Source of the DNA: Basidiobolus meristosporus CBS 931.73
Lineage: Eukaryota > Basidiobolomycota > Basidiobolomycetes > Basidiobolales > Basidiobolaceae
Reading direction: 5' to 3'
DNA: 64,000 nt
Assembly (NCBI GenBank): GCA_002104905.1
Contig: MCFE01000156.1
Span: forward strand, 1-64,000
Positions 44,512 to 57,020 of this stretch are shown piece by piece. Each line of letters begins with the position of its first letter. Within the stretch, counting starts at the first letter, position 1. Both the position numbers and the translations under genes were made by a program. Under the pieces are notes generated by a model that saw nothing but the letters and a program-made list of their open reading frames with translations, was not told where the DNA came from and made no database searches.

Positions 44512-47500
44512 CTCCCACTCAGCTAAATGTTCTTATTGACTAGTCCTAATTTTGACCCATGATATTCAAACTTGTCTCTAGCCAATGGTATGGTAAATAT
44601 GTCTGCAATAAATCTGAAGGACAGAACACTAAGCTAACTGAGTTATTTTCTATACCTGCAGGTATGAATTGATATCTAATATCTATGTGCTTAGTTCTAG
44701 CATGAAAAGTTGGATTTCTACCCAGTTGTACACATCCTTGGTTATCTTGAAATCCAGTAATAGGTGTTTTCTGACATAGGCCTAAGTCTATAAAAGGTTT
44801 TCTTAGCCACATTGCTTCTCTTGTAGCTTCACAAGCTGTTATATACTTGGCCTCTGTGGTGAAAGTGCTAGGGCTGATTGCTTTCTAGAATTCCATGAAA
44901 TTGCTCTATTGAAATGAAGAAAGGTGTACCCTGTGGTGGATCTTCTGTCTTCCAGGCTTTGTCCCCAATCAGCATCAGAGTATCCCACAAGATTCTGTTC
45001 TGAGCCCTTATAAGTGTATCTTATGCAGTTAGCAGCAGTTCCTTTTAGGTATCTTAAAACCAGCTTAACTGCTGCAATATGATCAGATCCATAGTTCTGA
45101 TTATGTTAGCTGACAGCTCCCACTGAATATGAGATATCTGGACATGTTCCAAGCAAGATATACATCACGCTGCTGATCACAGATTGATAAGGAAAGTCAG
45201 GGCTTTCAGATGGCATCAAACTCTCTTGATTTGGTTGAGTTTTGACCAAGTTAAGGTTGGTCTCCATTGGGGTAGCTGCTGGTTTATAGTCTTCCATTTG
45301 GTACTTCTTCAGTATATTTTGAATATACTTAAATTGACTTAGGGCTATAGTCTGGGTACTTCTGTCTATGGAGCACTTAATCCCTAAGTAGTAACCAAGT
45401 TCTCCTAGATTGGACATCTTGAATTCCTTTGATAGGCTAGATTTAGTCTCTTCCAATGCAGCTAGGTTATTAGCAGCTATAATAAGATCATCTGCATGTA
45501 TAGCTAAATGATCTAGGCTTGCTCCATCTGGCTTATAGTATATACTATGGTGAGCTTCACTCCTCTTGAAATGCACAGACTCCAAATAAGAATTTATCTT
45601 GCAGTTCCAGGCTCTGGGTGATTGTTTGAGAGCATTTAGAGATTTTTTAAGTTTGCAGATCAAATGGGGGTTATCTTAATCAACAAACCCATCAGGCTGG
45701 TCCATATATGCATCCTCATCAAGTTCACCATTCAAAAATGCAGTTTTTATATCCATTTGATAATTACAAAATTATATCTGGCTGCAATAGCTAATATCAA
45801 ACTGATGGAACTGAACTTGGCAATCAGTGCAATGGTCTCAGTAAAGTCAAGTCCTTTGGTTTGAGAATATCCTTTGGCCACAAGTCTTGCATTGCACTGT
45901 TCAACTGTATGATCAGCCCTATATTTTATCTTAAGGACCCATCTGCATCCATTTGCTTTTGGTTGATTGGTAATTTGACTATGTCCCAAGTTTGATTTCC
46001 CATCAGAGCCAGATATTCTTTAGTCATTGCAGATCTCCAAAACTTTGTCTGGGGGCTAATTAAGGCCTCTTTTGCAGTCTAGGGCTCATCAATATTAACT
46101 GAATAGGCATATGCTAAGTTTGTACCCTCATTAATACAATAATTTGAGCTTTTCTTGTCCAGTTGGATCTCTGGGTATTTAATACTGGAAAAATCTCTTC
46201 TGGGATACTCCAAGAGCCTGATGCAGGCTGGACCATGGTTGTAAAGTTCTCTGGGGTGAAAGATTTCTGTTGTTTTGCTCTGATTCAATTCTTTCAATTG
46301 GTGGACTTGAGATCAGATTTTTGCCAAAATCTGATGTCAATTTTTGTGAAAATTTTGAATTTATATCAAACAAAACATCCCTGGACTTAGTTAGCCTTGT
46401 TGCTTTAGTATTGTAGAGTCTGTATGCTTTACTCTCATTGCAGTTGCCCAAGTGTATGCATTTTACACTTTTTGGATCAAATTTTGACTAATATCCAGAC
46501 AGTTGCTTGTCATATGCTGTACACCCAAGTATTCTTCAATGTTCTGTACTTGGTATGTATCCATACCATGCTTCAAATGAAGAAGAATCACAAAGTATTT
46601 TACTATAACTCCTAATTTCAAGGTATACAGTAGTGGCAGCTTCTTCTGCCCCAAAATTATCCTGAAATTAGCTGATCTCTGATCATTTTATGCAAAAAAT
46701 CAAAATTGATGTGCCCAAATAACCAGTGCCAAAGCATTGGTGTTATTTCATTTAAGTTACTTCTATTGGCTTCCAGATATGATGGAGTATAAGTCAACTT
46801 GCATAAATTCTAATCTATGATACCCAAAGTAATATGGGTACCATTTTGATCTGTGATCCAACATCCAGAATTGTCAAAGCTGAGAATGAGTCCTTCTGCA
46901 GTGGCCTTGCTTACAGAAAGTAGGTTCTTGGCTATTTCTGGTACAAAGAATACTTCTTTAATGGTTGGTGGATAGCTTCCTTTGTTACTTCTAAGGTTTA
47001 CTTGGATAGCTCCTTCTCCCACTGCATCAAGTGTTCTATCATCACCCATGAAAACCTTCTTAATTGGAATTTCTTGATATTGGGTAAAAGTTCTTTTTGG
47101 TGTGTAAAGTGTTGAGATGCTCCAGAGTCAATATAGCACATCTGAGAATCCTTGTTTGTAGTCATATTTAGTGCAGATATGAATAGTCTATCTTCAGTTG
47201 TTGCGGCATTTCCATATTTAGGCTTCTTTTGCTGATTATCTTTCTTTTTGAGACACTGGTCTGATGTGTGTCCTTTCCTTTTGCAGTAGTTACAAAACAG
47301 GTTGCTGTTGCCTTTGTAGGACTTTGGGTACCTCCTTTGTTGGTTATCATTGCTTATTAAAGCATTTTCTTCTTACTTCTCATTTGCACTTGATTTTCTT
47401 AATTTTTCATCCAGGAGCCTTGCAAATACATAATTTGAGGTCAAGTCTTCAGTTTTAGATTCTAGGGCTGATACAAGGCCCTGAAGCTTGTCTGTCAGGC

Positions 47501-48731
47501 TATTCAGGATGGTAACTATCACATCCTCATCAGTAGTTTGAATGCTCACATATTCCATCTCATCTACCAGCAGGGTAACTATATTAATTAGATTTTTCAT
47601 TTCTACTCCTGGATGCATCTTTGTAGTAAAGAATTTTCATCTAAGATACATTAGACTTGCTCCGTTGGATAGTGCCACATTGAGCCATGAGTGCCAAATG
47701 ATGCCATAGTGTGCCAGGGAGGCCAAATGAGCCTATACTTGGCCACAGAGTGTGAAACAGAGCTTAGCATCTTCATGCAAAGCTGCCCCTGTGTTTCACC
47801 TATGATGTAGCAGAAAATCCATTTTTTGATGTTTTTTGTGGATCAATGTTGTGCAGGATGTGAAAGAGCACAGAAGAACTGAAGACATGCATCAGGTACG
47901 CAATACCCATGGCACTCTGAATCTAGCTCCTGTGGCTTATAGCAAGTCACAAAAATGCATGGCACTATCTTGGTCCACTGGTACTATCTGGCACTATAAT
48001 TGCTTTGTATAGATCTTACTTTAGGGCTAATAATTAAACAGAGTGCCAGATAGTACCAGTGGACCAAGATAGTGCCATGCATTTTTGTGACTTGCTATAA
48101 GCCACAGGAGCTAGATTCAGAGTGCCATGGGTATTGCGTACCTGATGCATGTCTTCAGTTCTTCTGTGCTCTTACACATCCTGCACTACATTCACCTAAA
48201 AAAAAAGGTCAAAAAATGGATTTTCTGCTACATCATGAGTGAAACACAGGGGCAGCTTTGCATGAAGATGCTGAGCTCTGTTTCACACTCAGTGGCCAAG
48301 TATAGGCTCATTTGGCCTCCCTGACACACTATGGCATCATTTGGCACTCATGGCTCAATGTGGCACCATCCAACGGAACAAGTCTATTTCCTTAGCGGCT
48401 GAACATGACTGATATATGTGTTTTGAGGACTTCCCAGCATTCTTTGCTGGTTTTTACTCTTGAGCATTGAATTAGCAATTTGTCTTTAACATTAAGGCAA
48501 ATGCAGTTAAAGGCACTTTGTTCTTTTTCTGGTGCTTTAGGGCTTCCTCTTCCATGTTTTTAGGAGAGCATTTGTCTCCCATGACATTATCCCAAAGGCC
48601 TCTTTCTTGTAGCTGCATCTTCATCTTCATCATTCACACTTGGTAATTAGATCCATTCAACTTTTCAACAGAGGCAAAACTCCAGTAATAGCAGTAATAA
48701 ACATTGCATAGAGTGACTGCTTGGGGCTCAT
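44512..48731 (-). pseudogene. copia Gag-Pol of M2, broken
   Basis: From ATG 48731 downward: gag (~48720-48390, then 47650-47170 after the foldback insertion), protease (~47140), pre-integrase domain, a shortened integrase, RT (~46050-45300) and RNase H (44812-44546). Readable blocks include 45663-45106 (RT/RNase H junction, 185 codons) and 44812-44546. There are several stops and frameshifts, and an internal deletion removes much of the integrase core around 46660. It keeps CAA (Gln) at the position where A, B and M3 have a stop after the protease motif. Confidence 0.88.
47653..48385. mobile_element. complete foldback DNA transposon, family F (733 bp)
   Basis: Almost perfect inverted arms of ~343 bp (47653-47995 and 48042-48385) around a 46-bp loop. 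The ends are AGACTTGCTCCGTTGGATAG and its mirror CCAACGGAACAAGTCT. It is flanked by ATT on both sides (47650-47652, 48386-48388); an uninterrupted copia gag (element A, about 7226-7265) has a single ATT at the same place, so the target duplication is 3 bp. There is no coding capacity. Arms are dense in GTGCCA/TGGCAC words. Non-autonomous. Confidence 0.93.
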
Positions 48732-48735
48732 AATC

Positions 48736-49081
48736 TGCAGTAAGAGTCTTGGAGATATTGGAAGTGATTTTGAGAACAAGTGGACCATGTGGTTTTCACT
48801 TAATGATCAATTGAGTGAAGTAGTATTTATACTCTTACATGGCCTTGGCATTACAAACATGTAGAATAGGTTACAGAAGGTCCCAAGAGCATGTGTTCAA
48901 AGTTTGGGGCTGCTTGGACAACTTTGAGAATATTCATGTACTGGGTTCCTGATACTTTGGTGAAAATAGTCTAAATAAATTGCAACAGGGAATTTGGTCA
49001 GTACTCCCTAGGATTTGAAGCTAATGATCTAAGTGACTAGGTTATGTGAGCATTTAGGTGGAGTTACAAGTTTTTACAACA
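48736..49081 (-). repeat. 5' LTR of M2
   Basis: 346 bp in minus orientation, TGCAGTAAGAGTC...TTTTTACAACA. The reversed primer site (GGGGCTCATAAT) lies just inside it. Confidence 0.9.
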
Positions 49082-50530
49082 CAAAAGGCCATCACAAATT
49101 TAAAGACCCATGACTAAGTGGTATTAAACCCACCAGGACACCATACAAAGACTGTCAAAAAATAATTGCACCCCAGATTTCACAAAAAACTTGGCCAAAA
49201 ATTTTCAGCACAACGGTCCAAAAGTGTTTTTTGATTAGTTCTCTGCCAATCTTCTCACTTTCTGATCCCAGAGACTCTATCTCCTCCTACATTTGTGTAC
49301 ATTGATTGGCTATTACCTCTTTTTCATACACCTTACTTCCTAACTTACCCAATTCTCTTATTTTTGATACATACAAGTTGATTTATTACTGTTGAAACAC
49401 CAGTTGTACCGCAATTGCCAATTGTATTGACCTATTCAAGTCTTTATAACCTACACTGACAATAAGTTTAACCTGACATCCAACAAATAACTCCATAAAA
49501 AACCACCACTCAATAAGTATTTTTGCTGTAATGCTCTGCTTCCATGACTTTGGTGGGAGCCTTACAGCTTTATGCCACTGTTCATTCACTGGCTCCCATA
49601 TGTCCTGGTCTTCAGCCAGCACTGCAAGGTCTAGCACCTCATCTGCCAGTCTTTGCAACAAACCCTTACAATATTCAAGCGCATTGGCTTGAGCACTGCT
49701 CTTGAAGAAATGTTGCAACCTCTTTGTGTGCCCATCAATGTTCCAAAGTTCTATTGAAGGCATTGTGCTAACCTTTTGAGTTTTTAACACCCTATAAAAA
49801 ATTATTGGTATGATCCCATCAAAAGACCGCCACAAAGTTAAAGTCCCGTCACTAAGAGGTACTGATCCCATCAGGACACCATCCAGAGACCATTGCAAAA
49901 TAATTGTGCCCCAGATTTCACAAAAAATTTAGTCAAAATTTTTCATCACAACATTGTATAAGTGGCTTTTGATTGGTTCCCTGCCAATTTGCTCACTTTC
50001 TGATCCCAGACACTTGATTGCCTCCTATGTTTGTGTGCATTGATTGGCTATTACCTCTTTTTCATACTCCTTACCTCTTGACTCAACCATTGCTCTCACT
50101 TTTCATGCTCACAAATTAACTTATTTCCATTTAAGCTTTGGTTGTACCTCAATTGCCAATTTTATTGACCTATACATGCCCCTCTACCCTTCACCAACAT
50201 TAAGCCCACCCCCACACTTAAAAGGTAACTCCATTATAATCCACCACTCAATAGGTATTTCTGCTGTAACACTCTGGTTCCATGACTTTGGCAGGAACCC
50301 AACAGCTTTATGCCACTTTTCATTCACTGATTCTCACACAACCTGGTCTTCAGCTGGCTCTGCAAGGTTTAGCACCTCATCTGCCAGTCTTTGCAATAAA
50401 TCCTTGCAATATTCAAGTGCATCTTCTTGAGTACTGCTCTTGAAAAAGTGCTGCAACCTCTTGGTGTGCCTATTAATGTTCCAAGACTTCACTGAAGGCA
50501 TTGTGATAGTTTTTGAGCTCTTGACATTAT
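49082..50530 (-). repeat. ~725-bp tandem duplication of a coding segment of the accessory gene
   Basis: Two diverged units, 49082-49806 (its first ~30 bp lie at 44132-44162, beyond M2) and 49807-50530. Each holds on the minus strand the same ~100-residue reading segment beginning MPS...W-NI-HTKRLQHFFKSS and containing LLQRLADEVL, AEDQ, VNE-WHKAV and IEWW--MEL. The unit-1 copy is open for this whole segment (from about 49761 down to 49386). The unit-2 copy has stops. The segment is preceded in both by a similar leader (CTCAAAA...CACAATG). I do not recognise the domain. Confidence 0.75.
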
Positions 50531-52182
50531 AGCCTTGTCTGCTGGTGGGATCTCCACTCTGTCAACAATGGAGGATATGGAGGCTGTGGTAGACAAATTG
50601 CCTTTTTCAGCAAACTCATCTACCTTGCTGGAGTGTCTCAGCCAGCTGAGCTTCCAACTCTTGTGAAAACAGCTGTTTTCTTGTTGGTAATTCTTCTTGG
50701 CTATGATGGGATTCAGTCTGTTCCTGGCTTGCGGCATTAATTGGCAAGAACTGCAGTTCTTTTTTGCATGCCTCCCTGTCTCAGGCTTAGGTAGACATTT
50801 TCCCTTTACCTTTTCCTTTATCACTGCTAGGTCTTTCACTGCTACTTTATCTGAGTGCTTCACTGAAAGATCTACATTTTCCCCTGGATAAATTCTGCTT
50901 TGACACATCTATTTTGGCCTGCTTGTCCATTGCTGGCACTCTTCTGGCAACCTGACATTTCTTTCCTGCTTGTTTTGAGCTCTCAACTGTAGTTGTGATG
51001 GGCTCCTATAAAAGCTCCTGGCTTTTATCACTTCCAGGTCCTTCACTGCTACTTTGACTGGGTGCTTCTTGAGTGATACTGCATTTTTCCTTGATAAATG
51101 TGGTGCTGGTGCATCTGTGTCTGTATGCTTGTCCCTGATTAGCACTCATCCAGCTACCAGATGTCTTTTTGGTGCTTGTCTGCAGCTTTTGGCTCTGCTT
51201 GTAACAGACTCTTGAGGAAGCTGCTGGTTTTTAGCCATGGCACCCTTGTTCTTCTGCCTTTGATAGTTTCTGCTACTCTTAAGATACTTTCTTAGGATAC
51301 TAATGCTGGCCCAAAATCTGTTTGCCCAATTGAACCCAGGATAATGCTCATGCAACAAGTCAAGTGCATTCTGATTGGCCTTGAGTTCCTGATGGTCCCA
51401 TGGTATGCCAGCCTTAAGGTGATGGCATGCTAGACTTCTGACAGCCTCTTGTATATTAGCCCACTCTTCACTATTGCACCCTACAGCTTCACAGATCTTA
51501 GATGTCATTTGGTTTTTAGGCTTAGGTATAGATACCACATTGTCTCCCTCCCATGCTGTGATTGATTTTTCTGTGGACTTTTACTTTGGGCACTGTTGTT
51601 GTGCTTCAAAGATTGTAAGGTGCTCATCTGCTGTTACATTGTGAAATGGGTCAATTCTTGGCTATAACATTGAGCTGCTTGAGTTCCTTCTTTGCAGCAG
51701 AGATACTGCTTTCTCTACCTGGGAAACTGCTTGCTCTACATAAATTATCCACTCATCCTGTTCCTAGACTATTTCCTGATTTCTCTGGGCCATTGCATCT
51801 ATCCTATCAGCCACTGCATCTATTGCTTCATTAATGCTTTGGTATAAGCTGATAGCATACTTGCTAATATAGGTGGTAGTGATGTTATCAGGGCCACTTG
51901 CTGGTCTTCAACTGAGGGTACTGCCTTTGCTATATTCTCATCTGCCTAAGCATAACAATCAGCTTGTGGCTCCACAAGGTTCTCAATGGCCTACTTGACT
52001 GAGTGCCTGAGGAGTCCACCTTATTACTTTCAATGGGCAGACTGTCCACAGGGTTTTTTTTGCATGTAGCCTGCTTGTTGCACTTAGTGTAAAGCAAGCT
52101 GTTGTCCAACCGTTCTTCTGTTGCTGTCAGCAGTGGGGTTTGGTTGGGAACCAGATGACTTTGCATTATTTTTGGGCGGCAT
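50489..52182 (-). pseudogene. accessory gene of the TNP2-type transposon, copy 1
   Basis: Reads leftward from an ATG at 52182 (MPPKNNAKSSGSQ). The N-terminal part is interrupted by stops. A frame of 350 codons from 51538 to 50489 is broken only by two in-frame stops (51146 and 50909). Features: a coiled-coil-like, Gln/Ile-rich segment at ~51840-51640; then a His/Cys-containing helical domain (EAVGCNSEEWANIQEAVRSL, ending FWASISILRKYL) and a long Lys/Gln/Ser-rich tail. Homologous copies are at 55420-57018 and 62314-62641. It stands divergently to the TNP2 transposase gene, a layout like the two genes of En/Spm-type elements. No known family recognised. Confidence 0.65.
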
Positions 52183-52456
52183 ATATATGCAAGTGAGTCA
52201 AACCAAAGGGGAAATAGTGTTATATATACACATGTATGTGGCACCACAACTTTATTCATAATGGTTACTCTGGTGGATCATCATTGAATCTTACATTCAT
52301 GTAGGTGCAATGTCTCAAATACAAGACTGTCTTAAGTTCACATGAGTATTGACCAAAAAGTGATATAACAGCGTTACGTTGTTGAAGGTCAAACTGTTTG
52401 CCCCATGGAAAAGACCACTTTGACTCAATGCTGTAAGAGAAGAGAAAAAAGACCAC

Positions 52457-55040
52457 GTGGCTATTGCTGCAAGCCTCTCAGCCATGAAGCATGCATACAG
52501 CATAGGAAGTGTTACAAGTATCACAGCTAGTGTTTTGCCACCCAAGTCATATTTGACCACTTATTGGTCACTACTGTACCAACATTATCTTGCCAGCCAG
52601 TTGATACTTTTATATTGGCACCTGGCTGTCTTTGTCACCTTGCACAAGCTGAGTCAGGTGAGTTTGTGACGCCTTTTGGCTCACCTCAGCCTTCTGAATA
52701 TGGCAGCAGAGTGATAGCTATGACAAAAAAGATTTGCTGATGGATTTTGAGCCTATCATCGCTAATAACAGTACCATGTATGAGCCCAGTCAAATCCCTA
52801 TATGCAATGAGATAACACCTGTTGAAACAAATGCCAAGGATACTTAATGAAGCCAATTGAGCCCAGTAATCCATCTACTGACTGATGATGTAATGTTGTA
52901 GCTAGAGAAGTGGGGCATTTCCACTAATATCTGTAATGGGGGTTTTGAGGATTTATTACTACTACTTGCCAAAATCATGCCAGGATGCAACTTACCATAT
53001 ACATGGTACAAGTGGACAATCATCATGTGGCTGGCAACATATGATCCAGAAACTGTCCTGATTCCAGCATGTGTTAACAGTTGCATGGCATTCACATCCA
53101 AAAATGCAACCATTGCAATGTGTCCAAATTGTCAGGAAAATACTACCATGGGGGGAAAACATTGTTCACACTCCGGATACATTCCAGTCAGACCCTGTCT
53201 GAGGAAGCTGATGCAGTCCAACAAATATTGCAAAGCTATAGAGTACCACACTCAGTATCAATCAAGCACAAACATATCCAATATATTTGATGGCAAACAT
53301 TACAAACAGCTAAGAAGCAAGGGCTACTTTGAAGGTATGTATGACCATGCCATTGCCTTGGCACTTGATAAATTCTCATTCAACAAGTACTCTAACAGGA
53401 AATCCTGCTGGCCACTGATTCTCATCAAACTTAATTAGCCACTCAGCTTATGGCATCAGAGCAACAACATGGTGGTAGTCTCACTGGTATCTGGGCCTAA
53501 ATGACCATCCAACCTGGATAGCTACCTGTATCCATTGCTGGATGAATTTTGCATGCTCTCCAGTTGGATAACATTAAATGGCTTCCATGTAAAAGTGCTC
53601 ATTATTATCTGCATTGGAGATACCCCATCCATCAGCTCTTAGTACAGTGGTACTATCTGGCACAATTAGTATGTTGTACAGGTCTTACTTTAGGGCTAAT
53701 CTTTAAATATAGTGCCAGATAGTACCAGTGGACCAAGACAGTGCTATGCATTTTTGTGACATGATACAAGCTACAGGAGCTAGATTCAGAGTGCCATGGG
53801 AATTGAGTACCAGATGCATGTCTTCAGTCCTTCTGTGCTCATACACATCCTGCACAACATTGATCCAAAAAAAAGGTCAAAAAATGGATTTTCTCCAGCA
53901 CAATGAGTGAAACACAGAGGCTGCTTTGCACAAAGATGCAGAGCTATGTTTCACACTCTGTGGCCAAGTATAGGATCACTTGGCCTCCCTGGCACACTAT
54001 GGCATCATTTGGGACTCATGGCTCAATGTGGCACTATCCAACAGAACAAGTCTATTTATTCAAGTGATGTTCTGGAGCCATTCCTACCAAGAGTACATTA
54101 AGAGCATTGGGAGTCATATGTGGACATTGTAGGAGTATTTACCCAGAAGTGGATCACCAATGCCAACTTGACACATCTACAGCGGTAGTGTGAGGAGTTT
54201 GTGACAGGATTTGAGTAGCTATACTACAAACATAAAGCTGAATGCGTAGATCTCTGCTGCTACTGTATCCATTCTCTACTTCATCTTGCACAGTGTGTGG
54301 AGAATATATGGCCTTGCTTCACTGTTTGGGAGTTTCCTATGGAGCAGATGTGTAGGGCGATGGGAAGACAAGTCAAGTTGCAGGTACTACCATATCCCAA
54401 TCTTATCAAGAATACTACCTTCAAGTCTGTCATGGGTGCAATGAGTAGGCGCATGGAGGACAGTCAAAAACAGTTGGAAAATACTAAGGACAAATGTGCA
54501 TATGGAGACATCTATGCCTATGGCATTAAGAACCTAAGCAGCCCAAATGTGTGGGTAATAAGTTAAGTAATGAAAGTTGGGTTAGGTGCAACATGCAACT
54601 AATTTTATTAGTAAAACTCTACCAAGAAATGCCAGATTTATCATGGCCATAAGCCAAATTCTACACTATTTGATACGGAACTCACACAAACAAAAGCCAG
54701 AGTGCACCCATAAGGGGGACCAGAATCCATCAGGGAGAAGGAATATATTGGCTAAATACCAAGAAGTTCTTTGCAGATATTCAGGAGGTATTCATGGCAG
54801 AAGTGGCAACAACCAATCATATGTATGCAAGATGTATATGTTACCAGCAGCACACGGCATATGGCAGCCTTGCAAGTTTCACACCAAAAAGCCATAAAGT
54901 CAAGGTGATAGAAGTATGTCAATTGCAGCAAGTGCGCATGTTTGTAGAGGTTAGTAAGCAGGACACCATAGTTTCTTTTGAATTGAACTATATGTGGAAT
55001 ACCCAAGGTAGTAGTGGGTCAGCAAATAAAGAGGGGTAAT
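52457..55040 (+). pseudogene. TNP2-like (Transposase_21) transposase, copy P
   Basis: Plus-strand coding remnant, best preserved at 52977-53438 (153 codons). There: WYKWTIIMWLATYDPETV, ATIAMCPNCQE, GGKHCSHSGYIPVRPCLRKL, ISNIFDGKHYKQL and KYSNRKSCWPLILIKLN. The order Cys motif - YIP-RL - FDG-HY - 'DGF-KY/KRR-CWPL' is typical of TNP2 transposases of CACTA-like and Plavaka-like elements. The C-terminal helical part (54190-54500, IHSLLHLAQCVENIWPCFTV and EFPMEQMCRAMGRQ) matches the DUF4218-like region. It is interrupted by a foldback arm (53638-54053) and by stops. A second copy in inverted orientation is at 59042-61945. Confidence 0.75.
53638..54053 (+). mobile_element. foldback family F, right arm plus loop, inserted in TNP2 gene
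   Basis: Matches the loop and right arm of the element at 47653-48385, ends CCAACAGAACAAGTCT and is followed by ATT. Only the innermost ~25 bp of the left arm remain. The TNP2 sequence resumes after it. Compared with copy N, ~700 bp of TNP2 sequence is missing at the insertion, so the left arm and adjacent gene were deleted together. Confidence 0.85.
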
Positions 55041-55419
55041 TCTAGAGTGGAATATATGAGTTGCACAAGGGGAGGTAGAAAAGGAAATACCACTTGGTAA
55101 ATTGGTATGGTAGCTTTATACAGAACCAACAGTGAGCCAGCACACTGCCAATATAATAACATCAAAGTTTTGCTGTGAGGGCACAAAAATTCAATCAAGT
55201 TTTCTACCATATAAGGCAATTGGATGTCCTGGCCCACTGGATTCACTTAAAATAGTTATAGAGCATTAAAAGACCTCAACAGTACCATGCAAATATTGTC
55301 ACAACACCAATAAAACATTGTCAAGTTTTATCCCTTTATTTGGTTGTAAAATTAGCAAAATACCATCATGATCCCATCATAAGATTGTTAGAAGGGTCAC
55401 TAATTTCAAGCTGCTGGTA
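55041..55419. other. 3' flank shared by TNP2 and accessory copies
   Basis: 55041-55140 matches the mirror of ~59042-59150 (3' flank of TNP2 copy N). About 55360-55410 contains an ATGATCCCATCA block like that of the tandem units at 49813. No gene seen. Confidence 0.5.
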
Positions 55420-57018
55420 TTATGACAGTCTCGAAACAGGAACTTGACAGCTGATATGGATTGGATCCACCTGCAGGACTAAATTATTTTTCATAGGGGA
55501 CATTATTAATTTGTCCGTGAGTGGGTTCTCCACTCTGTCAACAATGGAGGGTGAGGAGGCTGTGGTAGACAAATTACCTTTCTCTGCAAACTCATATACC
55601 TCACTGCAGTGTAGCTCAACTGCCTGTACTTCCAACTCTTGTGAAAACAGCTGTTTTATTGTTGATAATTCTTATTGTCTATGATGGGATTTAGTTTGTT
55701 TCAGGCCTACAGCATTCATTGGCAAGACCTGCAGCCTCTTTCTCAAGCTTCCCTGTCTCTGGCTTGGGTGGACTTGTTTCCCTTATCCTTTTCCCTTATC
55801 ACTGCCAGGTCTTTCACTACTACTTTGCCTTGGTGCCTCTTGTATTGAACTACATTTTCACTTTGATAAATGCTACTTTAATGTATCTGTTCTGGCCTGC
55901 CTGTCCCTTGCTGGCACTCTGCAGGCAACCTGGCACTTTTTCCACTTGCTTTGAGCTCTCAGCCCATGCTGCAATAGGCTCCCAGGTAGCTCCTTGATTT
56001 TTATCACTACCAGGTCCTTGACTGCTACTTTGACTGAGTGCTTCTTGAGTAAAACTACACTTTTTCCTCAGTGAATGTACTGTGGGTCCATCTGTGTCTG
56101 TCTGCTTTTCCCTTATTAGCACTCTTCCAGCTACCTCATGTCTCTTTGGTGCTTGTTTAGAGCTTTTGGCCCTGCTTGTAACAGGTTCTTGAGGAAGCCA
56201 CTGGTTTCTAGCCACTGTACCCTTGTACTTCTACATTTGCTGGTCTCTGCAATTCTTGAGATATTTTCTTAGCATACCAATGCTAGCCCAAAACCCATTT
56301 GCTTGATTAAGTCCACAACAATGCTCATGAAGTAAGTCAAGCACATTCTGCTTGGCTTTGAGTTCCTAATGGTCCCATGGTGTGCTTGCCTTAACATGTT
56401 GGAGTGCTGGACTTCTAATGACCACTTGGATATTAGCCCACTTTTCATCATTGCACTCAACAGCCTCATGGATCTTCAATGTTGTTTAATTTTTAGGATT
56501 TGGTGTAAGCACTACAATTTCTCCATCCCATACTGTGATAGGTATTGCTGTGGGCTTTAACTTTGGGCACTATTGTTCTACTTCAGAGACTGTATGGTGT
56601 TCCTCTGCTGTTACATTGGGAGATGGCATAATTCTTTGCTGTGACATCATGCAACTCAAATTCCTTCTTTGGAGCAAAGATACTGCTTTCCCCACCTGGG
56701 ATATTGCTTGCTCTACATCTTTTATCTGCACATCCTGTTTCTGAACTATTTCATCATTTATCTGGGCCATTGAAACTATCCTATCAGCCACTGCACCTAA
56801 GTACTTCATTAAAGATTTGATATTAGCTGACAGCATGCTTGCTACTGCAGGTGGTGGTGATGTTATGATGGCCACTTGCTGGTTTTCAACTAAAGTGCTA
56901 CTTTTGCTGCATTCTCATCTGCCTCAGCATTATGGTCAGCTTGTGGCTTCACATAGATTCCTAATTGCCTACTTGAGTGCAAGCCTGAGCAGTCCACATT
57001 ATTACCTTCTGTGGGCAC
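55420..57018 (-). pseudogene. accessory gene of the TNP2-type transposon, copy 2
   Basis: Minus-strand homologue of 50489-52182. Readable stretches: 56875-56570 (101 codons, coiled-coil segment AISQVGKAVSLLQRRNLS), 56215-55850 (121 codons, Lys/Ser/Gln-rich tail) and 55635-55420 (YEFAEKGNLSTTAS, also present in copy 1). The frames differ, so there are frameshifts. The N-terminal end is cut at 57018-57020 by a foldback terminus. Confidence 0.7.
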
Positions 57019-57020
57019 CT

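Larger units (their letters stand above)
44163..49081 (-). mobile_element. Ty1/copia retrotransposon M2 with intact target duplication
   Basis: Minus orientation: 3' LTR 44163-44511, internal region, 5' LTR 48736-49081. It is flanked by perfect 5-bp repeats CAAAA (44158-44162 and 49082-49086). Joining the outer flanks restores a sequence that matches the repeat unit at ~49813 (ATGATCCC-TCAAAAG), which proves the insertion point. It is carrying a foldback transposon at 47653-48385. It lies inside the accessory gene 3' region of the TNP2-type transposon. Confidence 0.93.
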
